From positions 28,001 through 92,000 of the forward strand of contig JAFUKO010000101.1 in assembly GCA_017473555.1 (NCBI GenBank): a DNA stretch of 64,000 nt. The letters are read 5' to 3'. The notes beneath the pieces are model-generated. The model had not been told where the DNA came from. It searched no databases and was given only the letters and a program-made list of their open reading frames with translations. Made by a program: the position numbers and the translations under genes. Of the stretch, positions 44,538-52,960 are shown piece after piece. The stretch comes from Ruminococcus sp. Lineage in GTDB: Bacteria > Bacillota > Clostridia > Oscillospirales > Acutalibacteraceae. The stretch's first letter is position 1, and every line of letters begins with the position of its first letter.

Positions 44538-45158
44538 TTATTCAGTAGGATACACCGTTTTATAGTAATTGTTGTTGTATTCCTCAATTGAGAAACAGTG
44601 TAGGTCTGTGTCATAGAAAATCGTGATGATGCGGTATTCACCAGCCTTATCAGGTAGGGTGTTGAATTCGCTTGTATCCATAATGTACACAAGTTTATAT
44701 TCATCCAGAACCTCGCCACCATTTACGTCAACAATCTTTTTCATATCGCCCAAAGAAGACTTGAACCGCTTGTCCTGAGCAATTATCTCTTCAATTTCAC
44801 TTAATTCCTCATCTGTTGCGTTGTGGAAAAACACACAGGTAAAATAATCAATGGTATTGTGATACTTATTGATTTCAAAACTGAAAGTGTCGAGTGCGGT
44901 AGAAGAACGGTAGGTGGTGTAGCCGTCAGGAATATCTATGCCGACAATATCTTCTATGTGTGCAAGAAAATCATCGCTTGTTGTGTAAACTCTGGACACT
45001 ATTGTTGAAACGTGGTTTTCGTCTGTAGTAGGTTTATTACTGTCCGCTACATAAGTATAGATGAGTATAAAAGTAGCCACTCCCAAAGCAATAATCAAAA
45101 TGCAAACTATGGTGATAACAATGGGACTGAAGATTCTTTTAGTGTTTTTATTTTCCAT
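44538..45158 (-). CDS. membrane-anchored hypothetical protein
   Basis: 206 aa with one N-terminal TM helix (about 12-36) and an extracytoplasmic mixed alpha/beta domain: VVSRVYTTSDDFLAHIEDIVG-like start, IPDGYTTYRSS and YFTCVFFHNATDEELSEIEE. Start behind GGAGGTAG. Not recognised; the gene stands alone between a terminator and the divergent blaI-type promoter. Confidence 0.7.
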   Translation of the reverse strand: MENKNTKRIFSPIVITIVCILIIALGVATFILIYTYVADSNKPTTDENHVSTIVSRVYTTSDDFLAHIEDIVGIDIPDGYTTYRSSTALDTFSFEINKYHNTIDYFTCVFFHNATDEELSEIEEIIAQDKRFKSSLGDMKKIVDVNGGEVLDEYKLVYIMDTSEFNTLPDKAGEYRIITIFYDTDLHCFSIEEYNNNYYKTVYPTE

Positions 45159-45214
45159 AGATCCTACCTCCCTTAATCACAGTATATATTATAGAAAAAT
45201 AAAGTCAAGGGTTC

Positions 45215-45247
45215 TTGACAAAATTGTCTACAAGTGATAGATTGTAA
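45215..45247 (+). promoter_or_regulatory. promoter with candidate BlaI-type operator
   Basis: TTGACA (45215-45220), a 17-bp spacer, TAGATT (45238-45243). An imperfect inverted repeat CTACAA-n8-TTGTAA (45228-45247) covers the -10 box, resembling the ACA/TGT half-sites of BlaI/MecI operators. Confidence 0.6.
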
Positions 45248-45279
45248 GTGGGATTATAATATTAAAATGAGGTGTTTTT

Positions 45280-45642
45280 ATGAAAGAATACAGACTTGGT
45301 GCTCTTGAATCACGCTTTGCGGATATCGTGTGGGAGAACGCTCCTGTCAAGACTCCTGAACTAGTAAAACTTTGTGAGGAGGAGTTTAACTGGAAGCGTA
45401 CCACTACCTATACAGTTTTGAAAAGACTTTCTAACGGAGGACTTTTCAAACTTGAGGGCGGTACAGTATATGCACAGCTTTCGCGTGATGAGTTTTACTC
45501 GAAGCAGAGTAAGCACTATGTAAAGGAGAGCTTTGGCGGTTCTCTCCCTGCGTTTTTATCTGCTTTTACATCAAACCGCAAATTATCCAATGATGAGGTT
45601 AACGAGATCAAAAAGATGATCGAAAATTTTGAGGAGAAATAA
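45280..45642 (+). CDS. BlaI/MecI/CopY family repressor
   Basis: 120 aa winged-helix: ADIVWENAPVKTPELVKLC, then KRTTTYTVLKRLSNGGLF recognition helix. Pairs with the M56 sensor protease one base downstream. No beta-lactamase is nearby, so the target is probably this operon itself, which continues into a surface LRR protein. Confidence 0.9.
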   Translation: MKEYRLGALESRFADIVWENAPVKTPELVKLCEEEFNWKRTTTYTVLKRLSNGGLFKLEGGTVYAQLSRDEFYSKQSKHYVKESFGGSLPAFLSAFTSNRKLSNDEVNEIKKMIENFEEK

Positions 45643-45643
45643 A

Positions 45644-46918
45644 ATGACCGCACTTTTAGAGAAAATTTTCAGCCTGAGCATTACTGCATCATTTTTGATG
45701 GTAGCGGTAATGGTACTGAGATTATTGCTTAAAAAATCGCCAAAAGGTATGCGATATTTTCTGTGGGCGATGGTCGGACTCAGGCTTATTCTCCCATTTG
45801 AAATAGAAAGTCCCTTTTCGGTTTTACCGTCAAAAACAGAGCTTAAAAATGTTTCTGTTCCTACAGCGAATGTATCAGAGAATACGATTCCAACAATAGC
45901 GAGCGATGGCATCAATGTTTTAGATGTGCTTACATACGTCTGGACTACAGGTGCCGTGCTTATGCTTTTATATATGCTGATTAGCTTTATAAGAGTTCGC
46001 TTAATGGTGCGAGAAAGCGTTGTGTATAAAGACGGAATTTATCTGTGCGACCATGTCAGAAGTCCGTTTGTTCTGGGTGTACTAAATCCTAAGATTTATC
46101 TCAATTCGTCGATGTCAAAACGTGATATGAAGCTGATTATTGCACACGAGCGTACCCATATTAAACACGGCGATAATATATGGAAACCTCTAGGCTTTAT
46201 ACTTTTGAGCATCTACTGGTTTAATCCGCTGTGCTGGGTGTCATACTTTTTGTTTGTAAAAGATATCGAGCTTTTCTGTGACGAAAGCGTTGTAAAAACA
46301 CTTTCTAAAAAGGGTAAGAAAAACTACTCATACGCTCTGCTGTCTTGTAGTACAAACAAAAATATGGTCACAGTATGTCCTTTAGCCTTTGCAGAAAACA
46401 GCGTAAAGCTAAGAGTCAGAAACATCTTAGGCTACAAGAAACCAGCTGTGTACATTATTGCAGTTTCGGTTGCTTTGTGTGTAGTGACAATGCTGATGTT
46501 TATGACACACCCTGTTTCAGCTAAAGAGGTTGAAAAGTCAGATGTAGTAAAAGCCACAACAACAGCTGAAACCATAAAAGAAACTACGGTTGAGACTACT
46601 GCACCTATAGTATCTGAAACTCAGGCTTCAACTGTTGCTTCTACAGAAAAGCCAACGGAAAAACAAGCTCAAATACCAACAAATCAACAGAATAACAACC
46701 AGATAACAACGATACCAAATGAACCTCAGCATAGTATAACACCGCCTGTTCATCAAGACGATAACCCTGATGTGTTCCTTGATGATTATGTAAACAGTTC
46801 AGATAGTAACGAAGTAATCGACATAAATCAAGTGAAAGAAAACGTCTATGAGGGTTCAAAAAACCTTATTGTCTTAGACCATAATTATAATAACAATATT
46901 TTATATAAAAAGGACTAG
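45644..46918 (+). CDS. BlaR1-like M56 family membrane metallopeptidase
   Basis: 424 aa. N-terminal TM helices, the zinc motif HERTH (about 168-172) and ELFCDESVVK downstream, then a TM helix near 275-295. The BlaR1 penicillin-sensing domain is missing; instead residues about 300-424 form a Thr/Glu/Asn/Gln-rich low-complexity extracellular tail. So it may sense something other than a beta-lactam, or act by contact. Start behind GAGGAG overlapping the blaI stop. Confidence 0.87.
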   Translation: MTALLEKIFSLSITASFLMVAVMVLRLLLKKSPKGMRYFLWAMVGLRLILPFEIESPFSVLPSKTELKNVSVPTANVSENTIPTIASDGINVLDVLTYVWTTGAVLMLLYMLISFIRVRLMVRESVVYKDGIYLCDHVRSPFVLGVLNPKIYLNSSMSKRDMKLIIAHERTHIKHGDNIWKPLGFILLSIYWFNPLCWVSYFLFVKDIELFCDESVVKTLSKKGKKNYSYALLSCSTNKNMVTVCPLAFAENSVKLRVRNILGYKKPAVYIIAVSVALCVVTMLMFMTHPVSAKEVEKSDVVKATTTAETIKETTVETTAPIVSETQASTVASTEKPTEKQAQIPTNQQNNNQITTIPNEPQHSITPPVHQDDNPDVFLDDYVNSSDSNEVIDINQVKENVYEGSKNLIVLDHNYNNNILYKKD

Positions 46919-46938
46919 GCTTTTACAGGAGGTAAATT

Positions 46939-48810
46939 ATGAATAACTGTCACAGCTCTAAAAAACGGATTTTATCAGTATTATTATGTGTAGTGCTAGT
47001 GTTCACAGCCGTGTTACTTGTGCCGATTAACGCATCTGCACAAGAGGCAGATATCGCAGATATATCGTACGACGATGAACTGATAATCGAAAAAGACGGT
47101 ATTATATATTCGGCATCAGGTTCCTATTGCAAAGTAACGGGTTTCAAAGCAGGAGAACTTCCTGAAAATCTTGTTATCCCTAGTGAGGTTGATGGTTACA
47201 TTGTAAATCGTATTTGGTCCTCTGCTTTTGAACAGGCACAAAAACTTGTCAGCGTAACTATTCCTAATACAGTAATAGGTATTGAAGAGTGTGCTTTTCA
47301 AAATTGCAAGAATTTAAAGTCTGTTAAATTCGAAAGTGGCTCAACTCTAAAACATGTAATGGAATGGGGGTTTGCGGGTTGTTCGTCTTTAGAGAGCATA
47401 ACTCTGCCAGCAAGTTTGAAATCTATCGGTGATATGATGTTTGAAGATTGCACAAATCTTAAAAGTGTGACTATTGAGGACAACTCATCATTAGTGAATG
47501 TTGGTTCATGCTCATTTCAAAATTGCGAAAACCTCGAATACTTTGATGTTCCTGCATCAGTTGAGACAATAAGCGAAGAAGCGTTTAAAAATTGTTACAG
47601 CTTGAGTAAGGTTGACCTGCACGAAGGCTTGATAGAAATTTGGGGATACGCCTTTTACAATTGTTTCAGCCTTACTGAAATTTTCATTCCTGATAGCATT
47701 GAAGAAATCGGTGCCTGTGCTTTGGGTTGTTTTGAATATGAGGGTGACATTTATTCAAACCCTGAATTCGTGGTAGTCGGAAGTCCCGACTCCCTTGCTG
47801 ATGAATATGCTGAGGCGTATATGGTGACTTGGGAATATGGTCTTTCTGCACCGAAGCTCAGTTCGATTGTGAATACAACTGACGGTATAAAAATTACCTT
47901 TGAAAAGCTGTCTGGTGTAAGCGGTTACTATCGTGTTTATAGAAAAACCGCAGATACTTCGTGGTCAAAGCTTGCCGATGTTACGACTGCTTCTTATACC
48001 GACAAAACAGCCGTGTCTGGCGTTTACTACACCTACACTGTCAAGTTTATCGGCTACGATGGCACCGAGAGTCGTTACGATAAAAATGGTTTTTCTATCA
48101 CTCGTCTGCTGACACCAACAGTGACGGATATTGCTAATACAAATGATGGCGTTAAGCTTACTATCAGTGAGGTTAAGGGTGCTGCTTATTACCGTGTGTA
48201 CTACAAAACAAGCGATGGCTGGAAAGGTATCGACAACACTGACACAACTACCTTTGTGCACGAAAGTGCTAAGTCTGGTGAGTCGTACACATACACAGTG
48301 AAAGCTTTTGATAAATACGATTCATCCAGCTCGTTTGATTCAAAGGGCTTTACAAATCAGTATATAGCAACTCCTGAAATAACAGCTGTTTCAAGCACAA
48401 AAGATGGCGTAGAAATAAGCTGGAACAAGGTTACGGGTGCTGTGAATTACCGTGTTTATATTAAAACCTCCACAGGTTGGAAAGGTTTGGGCAATACAAC
48501 ATCCGATACCTTCACTGATACAAGTGCTACATCACGTGGAAGATATACCTACACTGTAAGATGTATGACAAAAGACGGTAAAACTGCTGTCAGCGGTTAC
48601 GATAAAGAGGGTAAAAGCTGTACTGTTTTCAGTAGAGCACCCGAGAAAGAAATGATTGACTCGATTAACAAAATTCAGCGACCTGATAGAGCTGAAAAAT
48701 CTCCGAGTGCTTTAAAACCTCAGCCTATCAAAAAGCTGTCGGTAAAACTCGATCTGAAACTCTTAGTTGCAAATATTAAACTCCAGCTACAAAATGTTCC
48801 TAAAAAATAA
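46939..48810 (+). CDS. secreted BspA-type leucine-rich repeat protein with FN3 domains
   Basis: 623 aa with a signal peptide (about 1-34). BspA/LRR_5 repeats (about 60-290) recur as AF-x-x-C-x-x-L-x-x-V units (CAFQNCKNLKSV; AFKNCYSLSKV). Three FN3-like repeats follow (about 305-560), each with YRVY and YTYTVK. The tail is basic. No anchor motif is seen. Lies 20 bases after the M56 gene, so it is probably the regulated output of the BlaI/M56 pair. Adhesion or host binding is the usual suggestion for such proteins. Confidence 0.85.
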   Translation: MNNCHSSKKRILSVLLCVVLVFTAVLLVPINASAQEADIADISYDDELIIEKDGIIYSASGSYCKVTGFKAGELPENLVIPSEVDGYIVNRIWSSAFEQAQKLVSVTIPNTVIGIEECAFQNCKNLKSVKFESGSTLKHVMEWGFAGCSSLESITLPASLKSIGDMMFEDCTNLKSVTIEDNSSLVNVGSCSFQNCENLEYFDVPASVETISEEAFKNCYSLSKVDLHEGLIEIWGYAFYNCFSLTEIFIPDSIEEIGACALGCFEYEGDIYSNPEFVVVGSPDSLADEYAEAYMVTWEYGLSAPKLSSIVNTTDGIKITFEKLSGVSGYYRVYRKTADTSWSKLADVTTASYTDKTAVSGVYYTYTVKFIGYDGTESRYDKNGFSITRLLTPTVTDIANTNDGVKLTISEVKGAAYYRVYYKTSDGWKGIDNTDTTTFVHESAKSGESYTYTVKAFDKYDSSSSFDSKGFTNQYIATPEITAVSSTKDGVEISWNKVTGAVNYRVYIKTSTGWKGLGNTTSDTFTDTSATSRGRYTYTVRCMTKDGKTAVSGYDKEGKSCTVFSRAPEKEMIDSINKIQRPDRAEKSPSALKPQPIKKLSVKLDLKLLVANIKLQLQNVPKK

Positions 48811-48864
48811 GTTTAGTTTTTTACGCTATTATCCTTACAGCATTTTAGAATAAATAAGCATAAC

Positions 48865-48901
48865 AAAAGGGTTGCCTGAAAACTAGGCAACCCTTAAAAT
48901 T
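48865..48901. terminator. bidirectional terminator
   Basis: AAGGGTTGCCT / AGGCAACCCTT around a 7-nt loop, between convergent genes. Confidence 0.85.
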
Positions 48902-48916
48902 TGTCGCATATATAGT

Positions 48917-49840
48917 TTATGCTATGTCAAAAAGTGTATACAGATTCTCGTCGGAGTATTCGATTTCCGATGAAAACATACGGGCGATTTCAACCTGATC
49001 AAACAGGTCGAAGTTGCCCTTTTTTGTATAGATAACCGCTCCCAAGTGGTAAAGCAATGAGTACGCTAGTTTTACAAAACACGCTCTGCTCTGTGCTTCA
49101 TACATATCAGGAGAATTAGCAAAGTGACGATAAATAAGATAAACACAAAATTGCTCGTATTCGTGTTGTCTGTGTGCCATATATGTATCAAAAGCGTAGG
49201 TGTCAATTTGGTCACTGTTATCTTTGAGCATACATAAAAGCTCGCCCCATTTTTTGTCGAGCATCTCAAGGTTTAGCAGTATGTCGCACAGCTTATTTAT
49301 GCCTATATCATTTGCTGTTGTGCCGCATAATGAGAGCATATCGTCCAGTCGCTCGTCAATATTTTTATCCCTGTTTTGCAGGACTTTTATAATTTTATCT
49401 CTGAGTAATATGATTTCATCGTTAGTGGTCATTTCTTCGTTAGATATAAGGACTGTGTTTTCTTTTTGTGACAGGATAATTCTGCACGCTTCTTCACAGC
49501 ACAGCCCAAGCCCGCTTTCGATTCTGTCTGGCAACTCGTTGTGAAAACGTGGGTGCTCTGAGCAGATTGTGCACAGCTTGTCTTCTCCAAGCTCTGTGAT
49601 AATATCGCACAGATTTTTCTCGTTTAAAAACGGGCAGCGTTCGTTCTCGCATAACTTGAAATGAGGTGTGTCACAAAGCTCGATGTTGTCTTTTAGTCTG
49701 TTGCCAAACGCACCTTCAACACAGTTGTAGTATGAAAGTGTATCTTCGTCTATATCAATTTCCCAGCCTATACAACAGTTGTGCTCGCACATTGATGCGA
49801 TACATTTGAATTTTTTATAGTAATCAGGATAGACTTGCAT
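48917..49840 (-). CDS. FliB-like (flagellin lysine N-methylase family) protein
   Basis: 307 aa. CEHNCCIGWEIDID, CPFLNEKNLCDI and CTICSEHPRFHNE form the cysteine-rich YkgJ/FliB metal-cluster region; GLCCEEACRIIL follows. FliB methylates lysines of flagellin in Salmonella, but no flagellar gene is in this window, so the target may differ. It starts 2 bases after the TetR gene's stop. Confidence 0.8.
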   Translation of the reverse strand: MQVYPDYYKKFKCIASMCEHNCCIGWEIDIDEDTLSYYNCVEGAFGNRLKDNIELCDTPHFKLCENERCPFLNEKNLCDIITELGEDKLCTICSEHPRFHNELPDRIESGLGLCCEEACRIILSQKENTVLISNEEMTTNDEIILLRDKIIKVLQNRDKNIDERLDDMLSLCGTTANDIGINKLCDILLNLEMLDKKWGELLCMLKDNSDQIDTYAFDTYMAHRQHEYEQFCVYLIYRHFANSPDMYEAQSRACFVKLAYSLLYHLGAVIYTKKGNFDLFDQVEIARMFSSEIEYSDENLYTLFDIA

Positions 49841-49842
49841 AT

Positions 49843-50358
49843 TTACCTTCCTCTGTATTCCTGCTTTAATATCTCTGCCATTTCCTGCGGAGTTTCTTTA
49901 CACCCACCATTAAGCCACATTTTGATGATAGCGTTGAGTCCATTTCTGAAAAATTCAATGTGGTATTTGATGTACTTGTCATCAAAATCAAGCTTTGCTC
50001 TGTTTGTGTCGTAAATCTGAATTACGTGTCTTTCATCGTACTGGAGCTTGAAGTAGGTTTTATAGAAAAGCTGGTTTTCGTAGATGTGTGTGAACATTTT
50101 AAGAGCACCGTTTTTGTCTTTGTTATCATAGTTTGCGAAGATGTTTGCAAAGTCATTTTCCAGCTTTTCACGAAATTTATCTGCAAGGTCGTAGATGTCC
50201 AAATAATTTGCGTAAAAGGTGCTTCGGTTTAGCTCGGTTTTCTTGCAGATATCTGAAACAGTTATGTTCTTTAGCTCGTTTTCCTGCAAAAGCTCAACAA
50301 AGGCTTTTTCGATTTTATCGATTGATTCTCTGCGACGTTTGTTATTTTTAGTATTCAT
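49843..50358 (-). CDS. TetR/AcrR family regulator
   Basis: 171 aa. The HTH spans about 20-60 (ITVSDICKKTELNRSTFYANY), a textbook TetR recognition helix. The ligand-binding C-terminal domain resembles the TetR_C_7 group. It is divergent from three small genes at 50479-51046; a shared operator at 50443-50459 suggests it controls them. Confidence 0.88.
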   Translation of the reverse strand: MNTKNNKRRRESIDKIEKAFVELLQENELKNITVSDICKKTELNRSTFYANYLDIYDLADKFREKLENDFANIFANYDNKDKNGALKMFTHIYENQLFYKTYFKLQYDERHVIQIYDTNRAKLDFDDKYIKYHIEFFRNGLNAIIKMWLNGGCKETPQEMAEILKQEYRGR

Positions 50359-50398
50359 AAACCCTCCATTATTCCAACACTTGTCCGAAAATTGATGA

Positions 50399-50459
50399 TT
50401 GTTTTATCATTTCAGAAAGTATTATAATCTAATTGCAATAAAAAGACAACTGTTGTTTT
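50399..50459 (+). promoter_or_regulatory. promoter and candidate TetR operator
   Basis: TTGTTT, an 18-bp spacer and TATAAT (50423-50428). Just downstream, AAAGACAAC-T-GTTGTTTT (50443-50459) is an inverted repeat with one mismatch, well placed to block transcription of the small genes. Confidence 0.55.
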
Positions 50460-50478
50460 AATGAGAGGAGAAATAATT

Positions 50479-50676
50479 ATGAAAAAAAGTAGTTTTGTAG
50501 CATTGGTTTTAGGTACTGTAAGCGGTGTATTGTTTGCACTGGGTATGTGTATGGCACTGCTCCCTGAGTGGGATGCATTCACAGAAGGTGTGATTTTTGG
50601 CACTGTTGGTGTAGTGCTCGGTCTGATTACTGTGTTTGTGTGGCGAAAATGGAGAAAAAGCCTTCGATTAAGTTAA
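50479..50676 (+). CDS. small membrane protein, GMCM type
   Basis: 65 aa, two TM helices separated by LPEWDAFTEG, with GMCMAL in TM1. Start behind AGAGGAG. Resembles the next protein (GMCLCL; WESFVIG), so the two look like tandem duplicates. Family unknown. Confidence 0.7.
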   Translation: MKKSSFVALVLGTVSGVLFALGMCMALLPEWDAFTEGVIFGTVGVVLGLITVFVWRKWRKSLRLS

Positions 50677-50846
50677 GCGGTAAGAGTATTGTTGCAATCA
50701 TCGTAGGTGTTATAGGTGCACTTGTCTTAGGTGTGGGTATGTGCCTGTGTTTAGTGTGGGAGAGCTTTGTAATCGGTGCTATCGTAGGACTCTGTGGTAT
50801 TGTGATGCTCTTGTCACTAATCCCGATTTTAAAGGGTCTTAAGTAA
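50649..50846 (+). CDS. second small membrane protein, GMCL type
   Basis: 65 aa. The ATG lies inside the preceding gene in another frame, so the two overlap by 28 bases. Basic N-terminus (MEKKPSIKLSGK), two TM helices, GVGMCLCLVWESFVIG in the first half. The frame is open further upstream, but that part reads as shadow sequence. Confidence 0.65.
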   Translation: MEKKPSIKLSGKSIVAIIVGVIGALVLGVGMCLCLVWESFVIGAIVGLCGIVMLLSLIPILKGLK

Positions 50847-50857
50847 GAGGTGATACT

Positions 50858-51046
50858 ATGGCTAAATCTAAAATCGTAAAAGGTATTAAGGGTATCGAAA
50901 AAACAGTTGTCGGTGGTTACAAGAAAATTGAAAACTCCGTAGTTAGCGGTTACACAAAAATCGAAGATAAATTTGTAGATATGTATCTGACAAGAGATGG
51001 TGAAACCGTAGAACAGGCAAAAGAAAGACTCAAAAAAGAGCAGTAA
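50858..51046 (+). CDS. small basic repeat protein
   Basis: 62 aa. A roughly 14-residue motif is repeated: GIEKTVVGGYKKIEN then SVVSGYTKIEDKFVD, ending in LTRDGETVEQAKERLKKE. Probably helical and soluble. Third gene of the TetR-flanked unit; starts 11 bases after the previous stop behind AGAGGTG. Function unknown. Confidence 0.7.
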   Translation: MAKSKIVKGIKGIEKTVVGGYKKIENSVVSGYTKIEDKFVDMYLTRDGETVEQAKERLKKEQ

Positions 51047-51066
51047 GTATATAAAGTTCAAAAACA

Positions 51067-51097
51067 AAAGCGAGGCAATTATCTGCCTCGCTTTTTA
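51067..51097. terminator. bidirectional terminator
   Basis: AAAGCGAGGCA / TGCCTCGCTTT with T run, between convergent genes. Confidence 0.9.
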
Positions 51098-51099
51098 TC

Positions 51100-51966
51100 T
51101 TATAGCAGTTCTTTTTCAATCAGGTTTATCATAATGGAGGTGTTCAGCTCCATGGCATCAATCGGGTATATTGTCTTAATATATCCGTGGTAAAATCTGT
51201 CCTTAACGTACTGTAGAATCTCGTTCTTTGTTTTATCGTTTTTGAGCATACAGACAATCTCATTTGCTGTGGAAATTGCACTCTCTTTTGCTTTTTCTAA
51301 ATAGAGTTTTACGCTTTCTTTGTCAAGAACTCCGTAGTGCGGAATTAGTATATCTTTGATATCAAGCTGTCTTACTTTTTCGATAGATTCAAGCGTCATC
51401 TCGTAACCAACAAGAAATGAAGGGACAACGTCGTCTTTGCCATTAAATACACCAATCGTTTCACTACACAGCAAAAGTTTTTCTTCTTCGCAGTAAAATC
51501 CGACTGAGCATCTTGTGTGTCCCGGTAATGCGATAACCTTAAACTCGTGTTTACCTGTGTTTATTATATCGCCGTCATTAACTGCGATATCAACGATTAA
51601 CTCGTCGATTAAGTCTTCGTATGTTTCTACACCGCATTTTGTGGCAAATTTTCTGTCTAAATCACGCATAACGTTTCTGGCGCTTTCTTTAGCAAAAATT
51701 TTTTCTGCATATGAAGATGCAACCACCTTAGCTTTTTTGTAGTGTTTTTTAATATATACAGAGCCAAGTGCGTGGTCATAGTGAGAGTGAGTCAGGAAAA
51801 TGTAATCAAGCTCCCTATCCTTCAATACGGTTTTGATACGTTGTGCTACTCTATCTCCAGTGAACGCAAATCCTGTGTCGTAGAGAATAGAGGTCTTACC
51901 ATCATCCAGCAAAAACGCACTATCCCCCGGTACAGCTCTTACATCTGTAATTTTGAAATTACTCAT
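51100..51966 (-). CDS. MBL-fold metallohydrolase
   Basis: 288 aa. FLTHSHYDHALGSVY is the zinc-binding HxHxDH motif; LPGHTRCSVGFYCEEEKLLLCSE follows, then IPHYGVL. The glyoxalase II/flavoprotein-like group; the substrate cannot be assigned. Start behind TTGGAGATG. Confidence 0.85.
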   Translation of the reverse strand: MSNFKITDVRAVPGDSAFLLDDGKTSILYDTGFAFTGDRVAQRIKTVLKDRELDYIFLTHSHYDHALGSVYIKKHYKKAKVVASSYAEKIFAKESARNVMRDLDRKFATKCGVETYEDLIDELIVDIAVNDGDIINTGKHEFKVIALPGHTRCSVGFYCEEEKLLLCSETIGVFNGKDDVVPSFLVGYEMTLESIEKVRQLDIKDILIPHYGVLDKESVKLYLEKAKESAISTANEIVCMLKNDKTKNEILQYVKDRFYHGYIKTIYPIDAMELNTSIMINLIEKELL

Positions 51967-52042
51967 ATTTTCATCTCCAATGTTGATATTTTAGCACAAC
52001 ATACAAGATAACTCAATGTTTATAGACTAAAGCACACAAAAA

Positions 52043-52092
52043 TGTTGAATGTTCAACAATTGCTTGAAAATTGTGTCGTTTTGGGTTATAAT
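52043..52092 (+). promoter_or_regulatory. promoter and upstream palindrome of the HTH regulator
   Basis: TTGAAA (52064-52069), a 17-bp spacer and TATAAT (52087-52092). Six bases before the -35 lies TGTTGAA-TG-TTCAACA (52043-52058), a perfect 16-bp palindrome and likely regulator site. Confidence 0.65.
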
Positions 52093-52123
52093 GGAGCTCA
52101 ATATTGTAAATGGAGACAATAGT

Positions 52124-52741
52124 ATGGAAAATGTTAAGAGCATTGTTGCCAAAAATATAACAGAACTTCGACTACTGAATAATATGACTCAGCTTGAGCT
52201 TGCGTCTAAGCTCAACTACTCCGATAAAACTATCTCAAAGTGGGAGAGAGGTGAGTCGTCGCCAGACATAGGTGTTCTGGTAGAAATTGCTGACCTGTTC
52301 GGTGTAACACTCGACTATATGGTTAGAGATGAAAATATTGAAGAAAAAGTTGTCGAGAATAAGCGAGTGGAAACAAAATACAATCATAGAGTTATCACAA
52401 TGCTCAGTGAGGGCGTGGTATGGTTTGTATCCATTTTTGCTTTTATCATTACCTCACTTATTGCAAGTAACGCAACCTTCCAGTGGTTGTATTTTATCTA
52501 TGCCTTTCCGATTGTTTTGATTATTCATCTTGTATTCAACTGCGTTTGGTTTAACCCAAGACACAACTATCTGATAATCTCAGCTCTGATGTGGTCGATA
52601 CTTGCAGCAATTCATATCACGTTCTGGTATTTCGGTATTGACGTTGCATTGATTTATCTGCTCGGTGTTGCGGGCGAGATAATTATTATTCTGTGTTCAT
52701 TCGTTAAAAAGCCGAAGAAAAATAGCGAGCCTGAAGATTAA
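52124..52741 (+). CDS. Xre-type HTH regulator with membrane domain
   Basis: 205 aa. Xre HTH at about 8-62 (NNMTQLELASKLNYSDKTISKWERGES), a short charged linker, then four TM helices (about 100-190). Membrane-tethered Xre regulators of this layout are common in Firmicutes. The ATG behind TGGAGA is chosen; the frame is open 25 codons upstream, across the promoter. No partner gene is obvious. Confidence 0.85.
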   Translation: MENVKSIVAKNITELRLLNNMTQLELASKLNYSDKTISKWERGESSPDIGVLVEIADLFGVTLDYMVRDENIEEKVVENKRVETKYNHRVITMLSEGVVWFVSIFAFIITSLIASNATFQWLYFIYAFPIVLIIHLVFNCVWFNPRHNYLIISALMWSILAAIHITFWYFGIDVALIYLLGVAGEIIIILCSFVKKPKKNSEPED

Positions 52742-52784
52742 AGGATTTTAAAAAAACTAAGCATAAAATTAATAAATAAATTAT

Positions 52785-52823
52785 AAAACACCTCGTTTTC
52801 TTAGGAAAAACGGGGTGTTTTTG
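52785..52823 (+). terminator. intrinsic terminator
   Basis: AAAACACC-T-CGTTTT pairs with AAAACG-G-GGTGTTTT, with a T run. Confidence 0.8.
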
Positions 52824-52831
52824 TATCTCTA

Positions 52832-52870
52832 CGTTTCGGAGAGTCAGCCGTAGAGTGGCTCTATGAAACG
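52832..52870. repeat. imperfect hairpin between operons
   Basis: CGTTTC...GAAACG encloses AGAG...GGCTCT. Without a T tract; role unknown. Confidence 0.35.
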
Positions 52871-52960
52871 GATTTTGAATAGTAGACACGATTCTCTGAC
52901 TTTTAGGTTTAGTTTTTTATAACCTACGTGTATAATAGCGCAAAGAAACGGGGGATTAAA

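Noticed and set aside
45644-46918. Beta-lactam resistance locus
   Set aside because: No beta-lactamase or penicillin-binding sensor domain is present; only the regulator pair is shared with bla/mec systems.
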